Of a DNA stretch of 64,000 nt, positions 1 through 9,508 are shown one piece after another. The first letter of the stretch is position 1, and every line of letters begins with the position of its first letter. The notes under the pieces are model-generated. The model ran no database searches. It was given only the letters and a program-made list of their open reading frames with translations, and had not been told where the DNA came from. A program made the position numbers and the translations under genes. Source of the DNA: Pseudomonas cedrina subsp. fulgida (GTDB lineage Bacteria; Pseudomonadota; Gammaproteobacteria; Pseudomonadales; Pseudomonadaceae); the NCBI GenBank assembly GCA_016937595.1, contig JAFHKH010000008.1, positions 1-64,000 of the forward strand, written 5' to 3'.

Positions 1-30
1 GCCCGCTCCCACATGGGATTTGCGTAAGGG

Positions 31-888
31 TTAGAGAATGGGTTTACCGCCAGTCACCGCATAACGCGAGCCGGAGATATAACTGGCCTCATCCGACGCC
101 AGCAGCACATAAATCGGCGCGACTTCCACCGGCTGGCCAGGCCGGCCCAGTGGGGTTTCGGCGCCAAAGTTCTGCACGTCCTCATCGGTCATGGTCGCCA
201 CGATCAACGGCGTCCAGATCGGCCCGGGCGCCACGCTGTTGACCCGAATGCCCTTGCTGCCAAGCAACTGCGCCAGGCCGCCGGTGAAGTTGGCGATGGC
301 GCCCTTGGTCGCGGCGTACGGCATCAACGTCGGCTTGGGCATGTCCGAATTGACGGACGTGGTGTTGATGATCGAGCTGCCGGCCTGCATATGCGGCACG
401 GCGGCCTTGCAGATACGAAACATCGCCGTGATGTTGATATCGAAGGTCTTGACCCACTCTTCGTCGGAGATTTCTTCGAGCGTTTCATGGCTCATCTGGA
501 ACGCGGCATTGTTGACCAGCACGTCGATGCGGCCGAATTGCTCGACCGTCTTGTCGACCAGCGCCTGGCACACGCTTTTCTGCGCAATATCACCGGGCAG
601 CAAGAGGCACTGGCGCCCGGCTTCTTCAACCCAGCGCGCGGTTTCCTTGGCGTCGTCGTGTTCATCCAGGTAGGCGATCGCCACATCCGCGCCCTCGCGG
701 GCAAACGCGATGGCGACTGCGCGGCCGATACCACTGTCGGCGCCGGTGATCAGCGCGATTTTGTTGGCCATGCGCCCCGAGCCCTTGTAGCTCTGTTCGC
801 CGCAGTCTGGGTAGGGGTCCATTTTCTTCTGCGTGCCCGGCACGTTCTGCGCTTGCGCAGCGAAGGGCGGGCGAGGGTAGTCAGTCAT
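31..888 (-). CDS. SDR-family NAD(P)-dependent oxidoreductase
   Basis: Short-chain dehydrogenase of 285 aa, complete. It has the glycine-rich cofactor motif TGADSGIG (about residues 48-55), the NNAA segment, and the catalytic YAATK (Y-x3-K) after a TTS serine. A hydrophilic N-terminal extension of about 40 residues before the Rossmann fold is typical of the YghA/YdaD group of large SDRs, often annotated as glucose 1-dehydrogenase-like or general-stress dehydrogenases. The substrate cannot be told from sequence. It is transcribed alone, with the Bcr/CflA exporter upstream on the same strand. The ribosome binding site (GGGAG) lies inside a small hairpin just before the ATG. Confidence 0.9.
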   Translation of the reverse strand: MTDYPRPPFAAQAQNVPGTQKKMDPYPDCGEQSYKGSGRMANKIALITGADSGIGRAVAIAFAREGADVAIAYLDEHDDAKETARWVEEAGRQCLLLPGDIAQKSVCQALVDKTVEQFGRIDVLVNNAAFQMSHETLEEISDEEWVKTFDINITAMFRICKAAVPHMQAGSSIINTTSVNSDMPKPTLMPYAATKGAIANFTGGLAQLLGSKGIRVNSVAPGPIWTPLIVATMTDEDVQNFGAETPLGRPGQPVEVAPIYVLLASDEASYISGSRYAVTGGKPIL

Positions 889-896
889 GTTTAATC

Positions 897-924
897 TCCC
901 ATAGTTATCAGAGGTGCTATGGGA
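897..924 (-). promoter_or_regulatory. Hairpin overlapping the SDR ribosome binding site
   Basis: An inverted repeat, TCCCATAG and CTATGGGA, has 8-bp arms and a 12-base loop. Read on the minus strand, the distal arm contains the GGGA of the Shine-Dalgarno sequence about 9 bases before the SDR start codon. Folding of the leader would therefore hide the ribosome binding site. A regulatory role is inference only; it could also be the end of the upstream exporter transcript. Confidence 0.35.
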
Positions 925-1002
925 TTAGTAGTTGGCAAGTCAGCGATAGTTGTAATGGATGCCGGTCGGGCCCGACGAATGGTGTGCGCCGGGCCGCGCC
1001 GC

Positions 1003-2210
1003 TCAGGAGGAGGGTGGGGCGCTGGCCAAGTGAGCCGGCAGGCGGCGCAGGGCCCATGTCACGGTCAGCATCGCCGCGATGGCGCACAGTGCGATGCCGA
1101 TCAACATCGGCGCGGGCGTGTGATCGGCAAACACGCCGACCAGGGTCATCGACACGGCGGCGGTGATCATCTGGATCGCCCCGAGCAAGGCCGACGCAGA
1201 GCCGGCCACCGCGCCATGATCCTCCAGGGACAGCACACCGGCCGCCGGCAGCAGCAGGCCCAGAAAGCCGAAGCCGATAAACAGCAGCGTCATCATCAAC
1301 GCCAGGCTGTCGACCCACAACGTGGTGATCGCCAGCACGCTCATCACCGCCGCGACGGCCATCACAGACCCGCGTATCAACCGGGCCAGGCCGAAGCGCG
1401 CGCTGAGGCGGGCGGTCAGTTGGCTCATGGCGAAGAACGACGCGGCGTTCAACGCAAAGCACAGGCTGAACTGCGTGGGCGTCAGGCCGAAATATTCGAT
1501 ATACACAAACGGCGCGCTGCCGATAAACACAAAGAACGTCGCCAGCCCGAAGCCGCAGACCACCGAAAGCCCAATGAACACCGGATCGCGCAGCAATGCG
1601 CCATAACTGCTGAATGCGTTGCCCAGGGTTTTGCCCAGCCGGCGTTCGGCGGGATGGGTTTCCGGCAGTTGCAGGATGGTCATCAGCAGGCACGCCACGG
1701 CCACGAGCGACAACACGGCAAACACTTCCCGCCAGCTCCACAGCGCGATGATCAGGCTGCCGGCCAACGGCGCGAGGATCGGCGAGACACTCATGACCAG
1801 CATCAGCAGCGCCATCAGCTTCGCGGCGTCATGGCCGGTGTACAGGTCGCGCACGATTGCCCGCGGAATCACCATGCCCGCGCAGGCGCCGAACGCCTGC
1901 AGGGCACGAAAAGCGATCAGCGTTTCGATGTCGGCGCCAAGGCACACCCCACGCTGCCCACGGCGAAGATCACCAGGCCGAGATAAATCGGCGGCTTGCG
2001 CCCGAACACATCACTGAGTGGCCCGTAGAACAGTTGGCACACACCAATGATGACGAAGAACACCGTGAGGCTCATCTGCACCAGCGCCGGCGAGGCATGC
2101 AGGCTGGCGCCCAAGGTGGGCAGGGCCGGCAGGTAGATGTCGATGGCGAAGGGGCCGACGGCGGTGATCAGCCCCAGGAGCAGGGCGAGATGGGCGATAC
2201 GGCGAGACAT
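1003..2210 (-). CDS. Bcr/CflA-family drug resistance MFS transporter (frameshifted)
   Basis: Multidrug exporter of the 12-TM major facilitator superfamily, Bcr/CflA (DHA1) subfamily, about 400 aa when joined. The N-terminal frame shows TM1 with the FAIDIYLPALP signature and the loop 2-3 motif GPLSDVFGRKP. It stops near position 1918. The rest (GADIETLIAFRALQAFGACAG onward) continues in another frame to 1003. Both halves align end to end as one protein, so a single base is missing near 1930-1945. The start at 2210 (MSRRIAHL) was chosen over an upstream TTG at 2231. No regulator is adjacent. Confidence 0.85.
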
Positions 2211-2368
2211 GGGCGGTTCCGGGCGAAGCAAAGGGCCGCCAGCTTAAGGGATCCTTACGAAAGCGCAAACTCGAGCTTCAATAACCTGGAGTCCTGGCCG
2301 ATAACATGAACAGCGGGGGTTTCTGCGGTTGGGGTCCCAACCGGCTCACCATGCACGGGGAAAGCTGC

Positions 2369-3981
2369 ATGACGATCAAATTACGCTTGATGCTGTTGAT
2401 TGCGACCGGATTGCTCACGGCGTTGATCATGAGCCTGGCCGGTTACCTGGGTAATAACCGGATGGGCGATGCCGTGCATGCCAATGAAGTCAGCATGACG
2501 GTGCTGCGCAACCATATGGAAGCCGACATGATGCATGACGCCCTGCGCGCCGATGTGCTCTCGGCCCTGTTGGTGGGCCTGGGCAAAAGCACCAGCAGCA
2601 AGGCCGAGGTCAACAGTTCGCTGCGCGAGCATGCCGAGCATTTTCGCCAGGTGCTGGCGGACAACCTCAAGCTGCCGCTGGACGATTCGCTCAAGGCCAG
2701 CCTGGAAAAAATCCGGCCCAGCCTGGATAACTACATCGCCGCCGGTGAGCGCATCGTCGCCCTGGCACTGGAGAATCCGGAAGCGGCTCGCGGCGAACTG
2801 CAGACGTTCAATACGGCCTTCAACCAACTTGAAGAGGAAATGGCCGCCCTGAGCGAGCTGATCGAAGACCAGACCCAGCAGACCGGCCTGGGTACCCGGC
2901 AGGCCCTCAGCAATGCCAATGTCACCCTGGGGGCGGTATTGCTCGTCAGCCTCCTGCTGCTTTTGGCACAAGGCCGCTGGGTCATACTCAGCATCATGGG
3001 CCCGATACAGACGGCCAGCCGCATTGCTGCCAGTATCGCGCGTGGCAACTTGAGCGAAGCGATTGTCGAACCCAAGCGCAAGGATGAAGCCAGCGCGTTG
3101 ATCCGCAGCCTAGCCACCATGCAGCGGGATTTGCGCGGCATGATCGAGGTGGTGCGCAGCAACGCCCAGGGTGTCAATGGCATGAGCGAGCAATTGAGCC
3201 AAGGCTGTCATGAAGTGGCCGACAGCAGCCAGCAACAAAGCGCGGCGGCCAGCACCATGGCCGCCGCGCCAGTGAAATGACCGCCAGCATCGAGGAAATC
3301 ACCCGGCATGCCGGGCGCGCCCTGGACATGGCCAACCAGGCAGAAACCCTGGCCAAGGACGGCGGCCGGGTGATTCATCAGGTGGTCAATGACATGGACG
3401 GCATCGCCCGTTCCGCAAAGCAATCGGCCCAGGTAATCCGCACGCTGGACAAAGAGTCCGAGGCGATTTTCAGCATTATCCAGGTGATCAAAGGGATCGC
3501 CGACCAAACCAACCTGCTGGCCCTGAACGCCGCGATCGAGGCCGCCCGCGCCGGCGAGCAAGGGCGCGGTTTCGCGGTGGTCGCCGACGAAGTGCGCAGC
3601 CTCGCGGGACGCACCAGTGCGTCGACCCAGGAAATTGCCAGCATGGTTGGCCGCATCCAGCAGAGCACGCGGGAAGCGGTCACCAGCATGGAGGAGGGCG
3701 TTGCCCAGGTGGATAAAGGCATGGCGGTGACCGCCGAGGTGGAACGGGCAATCCGCGAGATTCTGCAGGCTACCTTGAGCACCACCGAAATGGTCAACGA
3801 TATCTCGCGCACGATCGGTGAGCAGAGCCTGGCGAGCAATGAAATCGCGCATCAAGTGGAGATGATCGCGGGGATGTCGGCCAGCAACAGCCGCATCATC
3901 GGGGAAACCGCCTCAACCACCGATGAGCTGGCCGGGTTGGCCGGCAAGTTGTCGCAGTCGGTGGATCGTTTCAGCTTGTAA
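2369..3981 (+). CDS. Methyl-accepting chemotaxis protein (frameshifted)
   Basis: Membrane chemoreceptor of about 537 aa when joined. In order: TM1 (residues about 8-28), a periplasmic four-helix-bundle type sensor with no obvious ligand motif, TM2 (about 190-210), a HAMP linker, and the cytoplasmic methyl-accepting domain. The signalling hairpin around GIADQTNLLALNAAIEAAR is perfect for CheA/CheW binding. The frame is lost near 3265-3276, where the expected AAAVEEMTASIEE reads AAAPVK-stop; one base appears missing. The downstream frame then runs intact to 3981. The ATG at 2369 was preferred because GGGGAAAG lies 5 bases before it. Its ligand is unknown; it precedes the deoxyribose locus but is separated from it by a terminator. 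Confidence 0.9.
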
Positions 3982-4020
3982 GGCAGGCAACATTATCTGA
4001 CTTAAACCGGCGCTTGACCG

Positions 4021-4049
4021 ACCGGCCCTCTGAGGGCCGGTTTTTTTTT
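4021..4049 (+). terminator. Rho-independent terminator after the MCP gene
   Basis: A 9-bp G/C-rich perfect stem (ACCGGCCCT / AGGGCCGGT) with a 3-base loop is followed by nine T residues. It lies 40 bp past the MCP stop codon and isolates that gene from the deoxyribose locus. Confidence 0.9.
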
Positions 4050-4096
4050 GCGCGTTACGCAGGATTCATTGATCGGCTAATGCAAAAAAAAGATTG

Positions 4097-4126
4097 AATA
4101 TTCACACCTAATGTTATTTAAATAAC
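4097..4126 (+). promoter_or_regulatory. Candidate deo operator upstream of deoK
   Basis: A 30-bp element whose reverse complement matches 25 of 30 bases of the element at 8285-8314, between the repressor gene and deoC. The shared core on that strand is TAACATTA-N2-TGTGAATATT, preceded by a GTTA-N5-TAAC-like dyad. It ends about 53 bp before the deoK start codon. Shared occurrence only at the two deoxyribose promoters, next to a DeoR-type repressor gene, supports it as that repressor's binding site. Confidence 0.65.
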
Positions 4127-4179
4127 AAAACAAGAGCGGCATGATCGGCCTGGTCGTGCTGCAACAAGGTGGAATAGCA

Positions 4180-5101
4180 ATGAGCAAGATCGCAGTCATC
4201 GGCAGCAACATGGTGGATTTGATTACCTACATCGACCGCATGCCGGCCCAGGGCGAAACCCTGGAAGCGCCGGGCTTCGCCCTCGGTTGTGGCGGCAAGG
4301 GGGCCAACCAGGCCGTGGCGGCCGCCAAGCTTGGCGCCGATGTCCTGATGCTGAGCAAGGTCGGCGACGACATGTTTGCCGACAACACCCTGGCCAACTT
4401 CCAGCGCTTTGGCATCGACACCCGTTATGTACAGCGCGTGCCGGGGCGTTTCCAGCGGCGTCGCGCCGATCTTCGTCGGGGCCGACTCCCATAACAGCAT
4501 CTTGATCGTCAAAGGGGCCAATGCGCATTTGTCGCCGGCGGACATCGATGCCGCCGCGGCCGACCTGCGCGAATGCACGCTGATCGTGCTGCAACTGGAG
4601 ATCAACCTGGAGACGGTCTACCACGCCATCGAATTCGCTCAGCGCAACGCCATCGCAGTGCTGCTCAACCCGGCACCCGCCCTGGCCGGGCTGAGCGCTG
4701 AACACTTGGCGCAGTTGGATTTCCTGATCCCCAACGAATCGGAACTGGCGTTGATCTCCGGCCAGGTGGTGGACTCGCCGGCGTCAGCCCAAACCGCCGC
4801 GCGTAGCCTGGTGACCAGCGGCATTCGCCACGTGATCGTCACCCTCGGTGAGCACGGCGCGCTGTATGTCGGCGAGGAGGGCGAGTTCCACGTGCCTGGC
4901 GTACAGGTTGCGGCCCGCGACACCACGGGTGCCGGCGATGCCTTTATCGGTTGCTTCATTCACCACTGGAACCGCGACGGCCATATCCGCCAGGCCATGG
5001 AACAGGCCGTGGCGTATTCCGCCTGCTCGGTCATGGCCTTGGGGACGCAGACGTCTTACCCCGATGCCGACACCTTCAAGCGCTTCCAGCAACAGCGATA
5101 A
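4180..5101 (+). CDS. deoK: Deoxyribokinase/ribokinase, PfkB family (frameshifted)
   Basis: Sugar kinase of the PfkB family, about 306 aa when joined; it would phosphorylate 2-deoxy-D-ribose to deoxyribose 5-phosphate, the substrate of DeoC. PfkB signature 1 (GCGGKGANQAVAAAKLG) and signature 2 with the catalytic Asp (DTTGAGDAF) are present. The reading frame breaks at a GGGG run at 4443-4446: removing one G restores RVPGVSSGVAPIFVGA. The ATG at 4180 has AAGGTGG upstream. Deoxyribose rather than ribose specificity is inferred from the permease, epimerase-like gene, DeoR-type repressor and deoC next to it, an arrangement resembling the enterobacterial deoQKPX regulon. Confidence 0.85.
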
Positions 5102-5129
5102 CACCTTCAAACCAGCCCGGAGAACAATA

Positions 5130-6461
5130 ATGAACAAACCTGCGCTGCAACAGACACCCGATGGTTTCTACCTGAACCGCACGCCCTGGTTCGCCTTTAT
5201 CCTGCTGTGCAGCATTTTTGCACTGTGGGCCGCGGCGGCCAGCATGAACGACGTGCTGATCGCGCACTTCAAGAAAGCCTTTTTGCTCAGTGATTTCCAG
5301 ACCGCCTTTGTGCAATCGGCGTTTTACCTGGGCTACTTTTTCGTGGCAATTCCGGCCGCGATGGTGGTACGTCGCTTCAGCTACAAGAGCACGATCCTGA
5401 TCGGGCTGATGCTGTATATGTTCGGCTGCCTGTTGTTTTTCCCGGCAGCCTCCACAGCCAAGTACGGCATGTTCCTGTTGGCGCTGTTTGTGATCGCCGC
5501 GGGCCTGTCGTTCCTGGAAACCGCGTGCAATACCTATTCGACACTGATGGGGCCTCGGGAAACCGGGACCCGGCGCTTGAACATCTCGCAGACCTTCCAC
5601 CCCTTCGGCGCGATGGCCGGGGTGTACGTGGGCAGCTTCGTGATGTTCAAGGATACCGACGCCACCACTGAACAATTGACGCAGATGAGCGCCTCCGAGG
5701 CGGCGGTGCAGCAGTTGCAAATGATCCAATCCACGCTGTTGCCTTACAAGTGGATGATCGCCGTGCTGGTGCTGGTCTTTATCCTGATCGCCATAACCCG
5801 GTTTCCCGCCTGCAAGGGCAATAAACCCGCGGGTAGCAAGCCGGGCAGCCTGGGTCAAAGCCTGGGTCGGCTGTGGCGTAACCCGCGCTTTACCTTTGGG
5901 GTGTTGGCGCAGTTTCTCTACGTGGGCGCGCAGGTCGGTGTATGGAGTTTCACTATTCGCCTGGCCATGCAAATGGGCGGTATGAATGAGCGCAGCGCCT
6001 CCTGGTTTCTGCTGACCACCTTTGCCGCCTACTTTGTCGGCAAGATGATCGCCAACCTGTTGATGCGGCGCCTGCATCCGGCCAAGGTATTGGCGATCTA
6101 CGGTGTGCTGTGCATTGTGCTGCTGGCCTACACGATTCTGGTGCCGAACATTTCGGCGGTGTATGCAGCGGTCGGCGTGAGCATTTTCCTCGGCCCGTGC
6201 TGGCCGACCATCTACGGCCTGACCATCGATGGCCTGGGTGAAGACACCGGCGTCGGCGGTTCCTTGCTGGTGATGAGCATTGTCGGCGGCGGGGTGATCC
6301 CGATCTTCCAGGGCCTGTTGTCCGACGCCAGCGGCGGCAATATGCAACTGGCCTACAGCGTACCGTTGCTGTGCTTCATCGTGATTGTGATGTATGCGCT
6401 CAAGTGCATGCGCCAGTCCGGCAGCGTACCGGTGGGCGCGGCGGGGGCGGTGGCCTCATGA
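5130..6461 (+). CDS. deoP: MFS sugar permease, FucP family (probable deoxyribose transporter)
   Basis: Inner-membrane permease of 443 aa with about 12 predicted membrane segments, related to the L-fucose:H+ symporter FucP. The conserved segment FLETACNTYSTLMGP and the following ISQTFHPFGAMAGVYVG are hallmarks of this family. It starts 28 bp after deoK, with GGAGAA before the ATG at 5130. Its stop codon overlaps the next start (ATGA), so the three genes are translationally coupled. Placed between a deoxyribokinase and an epimerase-like gene, it most likely imports 2-deoxyribose; nucleoside or fucose transport is the alternative. Confidence 0.85.
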   Translation: MNKPALQQTPDGFYLNRTPWFAFILLCSIFALWAAAASMNDVLIAHFKKAFLLSDFQTAFVQSAFYLGYFFVAIPAAMVVRRFSYKSTILIGLMLYMFGCLLFFPAASTAKYGMFLLALFVIAAGLSFLETACNTYSTLMGPRETGTRRLNISQTFHPFGAMAGVYVGSFVMFKDTDATTEQLTQMSASEAAVQQLQMIQSTLLPYKWMIAVLVLVFILIAITRFPACKGNKPAGSKPGSLGQSLGRLWRNPRFTFGVLAQFLYVGAQVGVWSFTIRLAMQMGGMNERSASWFLLTTFAAYFVGKMIANLLMRRLHPAKVLAIYGVLCIVLLAYTILVPNISAVYAAVGVSIFLGPCWPTIYGLTIDGLGEDTGVGGSLLVMSIVGGGVIPIFQGLLSDASGGNMQLAYSVPLLCFIVIVMYALKCMRQSGSVPVGAAGAVAS

Positions 6462-7503
6462 ATACGCGTATCCCGCTGTACCCTGCGCTGTTTGGCGAGC
6501 AGGAGAAGATCCTCCTGCAGTCGCCGGCATTCAAGGTCAGCGCCTGGGCGTACCCGTCCGGCGTGCGGGCCCTGAGCCTGGAGAACAGCCGTGGACGGCT
6601 GGTGGTATTGCCGTATCAGGGGCAGATGATCTGGTCAGCCGAGTTCGACGGTTGCGACCTGACCATGAGCAACCTGTTCGAGCAACCCAGGCCCAGCCCG
6701 ACGATCATTGATACCTATGGCTGCTTCATGTTTCACAGCGGCTTGCTGCGCAACGGTTGCCCGGCGGCGGATGACACCCATGCCTTGCACGGCGAAATGC
6801 CCTGCGCGCCGATGGACACGGCGTGGCTTGAAATAGGCGAGGGCATTTTGCGCCTGGGTGGTGCCTACCAGTATGCCAAGGGGTTCGGCGACCGCTACCG
6901 GGCGAGCCCCAGCGTGACCTTGCGCGCCGATTCGGCCTTGTTCGATATCGACATGGAGGTGACGAACCTGGCCGGCAAGCCCATGGACCTGATGTACATG
7001 GCCCACATGAACTATGCGTTCGTGAGCGGTGCGCGGTTTGTCGAGCCGCTGGGCATGCAGCGCCAGCGCCTGCGCACCAGCGTGCCGGACCACGTCAAGC
7101 CGACGCGGCCTGGAGCGCCTACATGGCGCAACTGGCCGAGCAACCGGCTCAATTGGGCTGCCTTGAGCAGCCGGCACTGTACGACCCGGAGATCGTGTTT
7201 TTCTTCGATGGCGTGGGGACGGATGCCGCGGGCCAGGCGCACTTTCTGCTGGATCATCCCGACGGAGCGGCGTTCTATACCCGGTACCGTCCCGAGCAGT
7301 TCGAGCATGCCGTGCGCTGGATCCTGTACACGCCGGATCAGCAAGTGGCGGCGTTCGTGCTGCCGTCCACCTGCGAGCCCGAGGGCTATAACGCCGAGAA
7401 AGCCAAAGGTCACGTGCGCGAACTGGCGGCTGGAGCCAGCGCTTCGTTCAGCGTCACCACCGGATATTTGAATGCGCAGGAGCGCCAGAAGTTGTTGGGT
7501 TAA
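6458..7503 (+). CDS. DUF4432/aldose 1-epimerase-like protein (frameshifted)
   Basis: About 347 aa when joined. The fold and motifs (PYQGQMIWSAEFDG, DTYGCFMFHSGLLRNG, ALHGEMPCAP, YMAHMNYAFV) match the DUF4432 branch of the galactose-mutarotase superfamily, with conserved His and Glu residues where aldose epimerases have their acid/base pair. By position it corresponds to the DeoX/DeoM-type protein of enterobacterial deoxyribose operons, so a deoxyribose mutarotase role is likely. The frame is lost near 7103-7110, where restoring one C gives VKPTPAWSAYMAQL. The start ATG overlaps the permease stop codon. Confidence 0.75.
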
Positions 7504-8258
7504 ACCAGCAATTGCGCGCCGTTGGCCTGGATGATGTCCTTGTAGCCGCGCGGGATTTTCTTGTCGCTGACCACGTACTGAAAGTCTTGCAGAGCAGCAA
7601 AGTGAGCGGTGCGCACGGTGTCGAACTTGCTGAAATCGGCGAGCAAGACGCGTTGCTGGGCTTGGCGCATAACCTTTTGCTTGACCTCGACTTCATTGAA
7701 GTTGAAGCACGTCACGCCAAATGCCTGGCTGACGCCGGCGGCCGTCACAAAGGCCCACGTCAGGCGCACGCTGTCGAGGATGCTGCTTTCGGCACTGCTT
7801 TCGAAGACCTGGTTCTTGCGGTGGAAAGTGCCGCCACACAACACGATGTGGCAATTGGGCTTGTTCTGCAGCTTGAGCAACAGGTTCAACGAGCTGCACA
7901 CGGCGGTGAACTCAAGCGCATCGGGAATGAAATCCACGACAAAAGGCGAGGTGGTGCCGCAGTCGAAAAATACCGTGTCACCTGGCCGGATCAACTGAGC
8001 GGCGAGTTTACCGATACGGCGCTTTTCCTCGACGTGACGCGTGTCCTGCTCGGCTACCCGGTAATCGCCGACGTCGTTGCCGACCCGGGTGATGTAGCCA
8101 CCCAGCAGCCGCAGGTGCTCGCTGAAGTGGTTGAGATCCCGGCGCAGGGTCATCTCGGAAACGTCCAGCAGGGCGGCCATTTCCTTCAAGTGAATGGCGC
8201 TCTGGTCTTGCAGGGCTTGCTGGATAAGCTTCAGTCGCTCGGCTTTTCTACTGTCCAC
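7500..8258 (-). CDS. deoQ: DeoR-family transcriptional repressor of the deoxyribose locus
   Basis: Complete 252-aa DeoR-type regulator. The N-terminal winged helix contains LKEMAALLDVSEMTLRRDL (about residues 24-42). The C-terminal sugar-phosphate-isomerase-like sensor domain carries FDCGTTSPFVVDFIPD. It converges with the epimerase gene (stops overlap by 4 bp) and diverges from deoC; a 30-bp operator lies between the two starts. By analogy with DeoQ it should be released from DNA by deoxyribose or its 5-phosphate. The symbol is given by analogy. Confidence 0.8.
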   Translation of the reverse strand: MDSRKAERLKLIQQALQDQSAIHLKEMAALLDVSEMTLRRDLNHFSEHLRLLGGYITRVGNDVGDYRVAEQDTRHVEEKRRIGKLAAQLIRPGDTVFFDCGTTSPFVVDFIPDALEFTAVCSSLNLLLKLQNKPNCHIVLCGGTFHRKNQVFESSAESSILDSVRLTWAFVTAAGVSQAFGVTCFNFNEVEVKQKVMRQAQQRVLLADFSKFDTVRTAHFAALQDFQYVVSDKKIPRGYKDIIQANGAQLLV

Positions 8259-8284
8259 GAGTATTCCAGGGCTTGAATGTTGAT

Positions 8285-8314
8285 GTTAAATAAGTAACAT
8301 TAAATGTGAATATT
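8285..8314 (+). promoter_or_regulatory. Candidate deo operator between deoQ and deoC
   Basis: Second copy of the 30-bp element seen at 4097-4126, here in the opposite orientation and matching 25 of 30 positions. It starts 27 bp before the repressor gene (autoregulation likely) and ends 71 bp before deoC. The left part forms a GTTA/TAAC dyad; the right part is TGTGAATATT. Confidence 0.65.
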
Positions 8315-8385
8315 GCAACTAATAAAAGTGAGCGTCGTGACACGCGCCGCCACTCATTGGCAACATACAGGCAAGGACCCCTTAA

Positions 8386-9070
8386 ATGAACAGTCTTCCA
8401 CCCGCAGCATTGGCCAAATACATCGATCACACGTTGCTCGCCGCCGACGCCTCCCGTGAGCAAATCCGCACCTTGTGTGAAGAAGCCCGGGAACACGGCT
8501 TTTATTCGGTGTGCGTGAATTCAGGGCAGGTGCCTTATGCCGCGTCGTGCCTGGGCGACAACTCCGTCGTGGTGTGTGCCGTGGTGGGCTTCCCGCTGGG
8601 CGCCGGCCTGAGTGACACCAAGGCGTTCGAAGCCCAACAGGCGATTGCCGCCGGGGCAGGGGAGATCGATATGGTGCTCAATATCGGCTGGTTGAAGGAC
8701 GGTTTACTGGACGCCGTGCGCGAAGACATTGCCCAGGTTCACAAGGCCTGCGGTGCCGTGCCGTTGAAGGTCATCCTGGAAACCTGCCTGCTTGATGACG
8801 CGCAGAAGGTCCAGGCCTGCGAAATCTGCCGCGACCTGGGGCGTGGCCTTCGTCAAGACCTCAACCGGGTTCAGCCGCGGCGGCGCTACGCTTGAAGATG
8901 TGGCACTGATGCGCCGGACCGTGGGCGCCGGCGTTGGCGTAAAGGCGTCCGGTGGCGTGCGCGATTATCCGACGGCGTTGAAGATGATTGAGGCCGGAGC
9001 GACACGCCTGGGCAGCAGCTCGGGGATCGCGATTGTGGCTGGCGCGGTGACGGCGGCAGGTGGTTACTGA
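8386..9070 (+). CDS. deoC: Deoxyribose-phosphate aldolase (frameshifted)
   Basis: DeoC cleaves 2-deoxyribose 5-phosphate to glyceraldehyde 3-phosphate and acetaldehyde. About 227 aa when joined, normal for the short DeoC class. Landmarks: YIDHTLL at the N-terminus, [27 protein letters not shown], the Schiff-base lysine in FVKTSTGF, and the phosphate-binding [16 protein letters not shown] run at 8838-8841 breaks the frame; dropping one G restores [15 protein letters not shown]. The ATG at 8386 follows AAGGAC. It forms the last step of the deoxyribose pathway encoded by the adjacent genes. Confidence 0.9.
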
Positions 9071-9079
9071 AGCACTTAT

Positions 9080-9120
9080 ATAACTCAACTAAATAGTTAT
9101 TTAGTTGAGTTATGCTTTTA
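9080..9120 (+). terminator. Terminator after deoC
   Basis: A perfect 15-bp stem (arms 9080-9094 and 9099-9113, ATAACTCAACTAAAT and its complement) with a 4-base loop, then GCTTTTA. It lies 10 bp after the deoC stop. The stem is A/T-rich but long. Confidence 0.75.
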
Positions 9121-9214
9121 TTGCATAAAAAAGGGGCAGGGTACAAGCGTTGGGGTAACCAGGTCGTTCCTTTATAATTCGTGACCGTGCCTCACTCACA
9201 GGAGCAAGACCGCT

Positions 9215-9508
9215 ATGGAAACGGGCGAGATGTCGATCCTGCTGTTTATCAATGTCTGTGCCGTCACGCTGCTGACCATCGCAGGCGGCTTGATGCTGCT
9301 GTACAAGAACAAGGGCAACTCGTTGTGCTTTATCCTGGCCTTGGCGTTGGGTGCGGTTTCTACCCTGAGCCTGCTGAGCGGTAATTCCGTGGGTGAGGTG
9401 CTGTCGCTTCCGGTATTCAAGGAGTACGCCCTGGTGTTCGGCATCTGGATTTACAGCCTGCAACTGCGTCATTGCGGCTATTACGATTCCCGACGCGTTG
9501 CCAGTTAG
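9215..9508 (+). CDS. Small three-helix membrane protein, unknown
   Basis: 97-aa protein with three hydrophobic segments (about residues 6-27, 34-53 and 65-85) and a short charged C-terminus. AGGAG is found 10 bases before the ATG. No family is recognised. It stands alone between the deoC terminator and the decayed region, and is likely a core-genome membrane protein of unknown role. Confidence 0.6.
   Translation: METGEMSILLFINVCAVTLLTIAGGLMLLYKNKGNSLCFILALALGAVSTLSLLSGNSVGEVLSLPVFKEYALVFGIWIYSLQLRHCGYYDSRRVAS

Noticed and set aside
919-1986. Long plus-strand open frame opposite the exporter gene
   Set aside because: It is a shadow of the GC-rich gene on the other strand; its translation is low-complexity Gln/Arg/His-rich with no family.
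5076-6347. Long minus-strand open frame opposite the permease
   Set aside because: His/Gln-rich shadow translation; the plus-strand FucP-type gene has clear family motifs.
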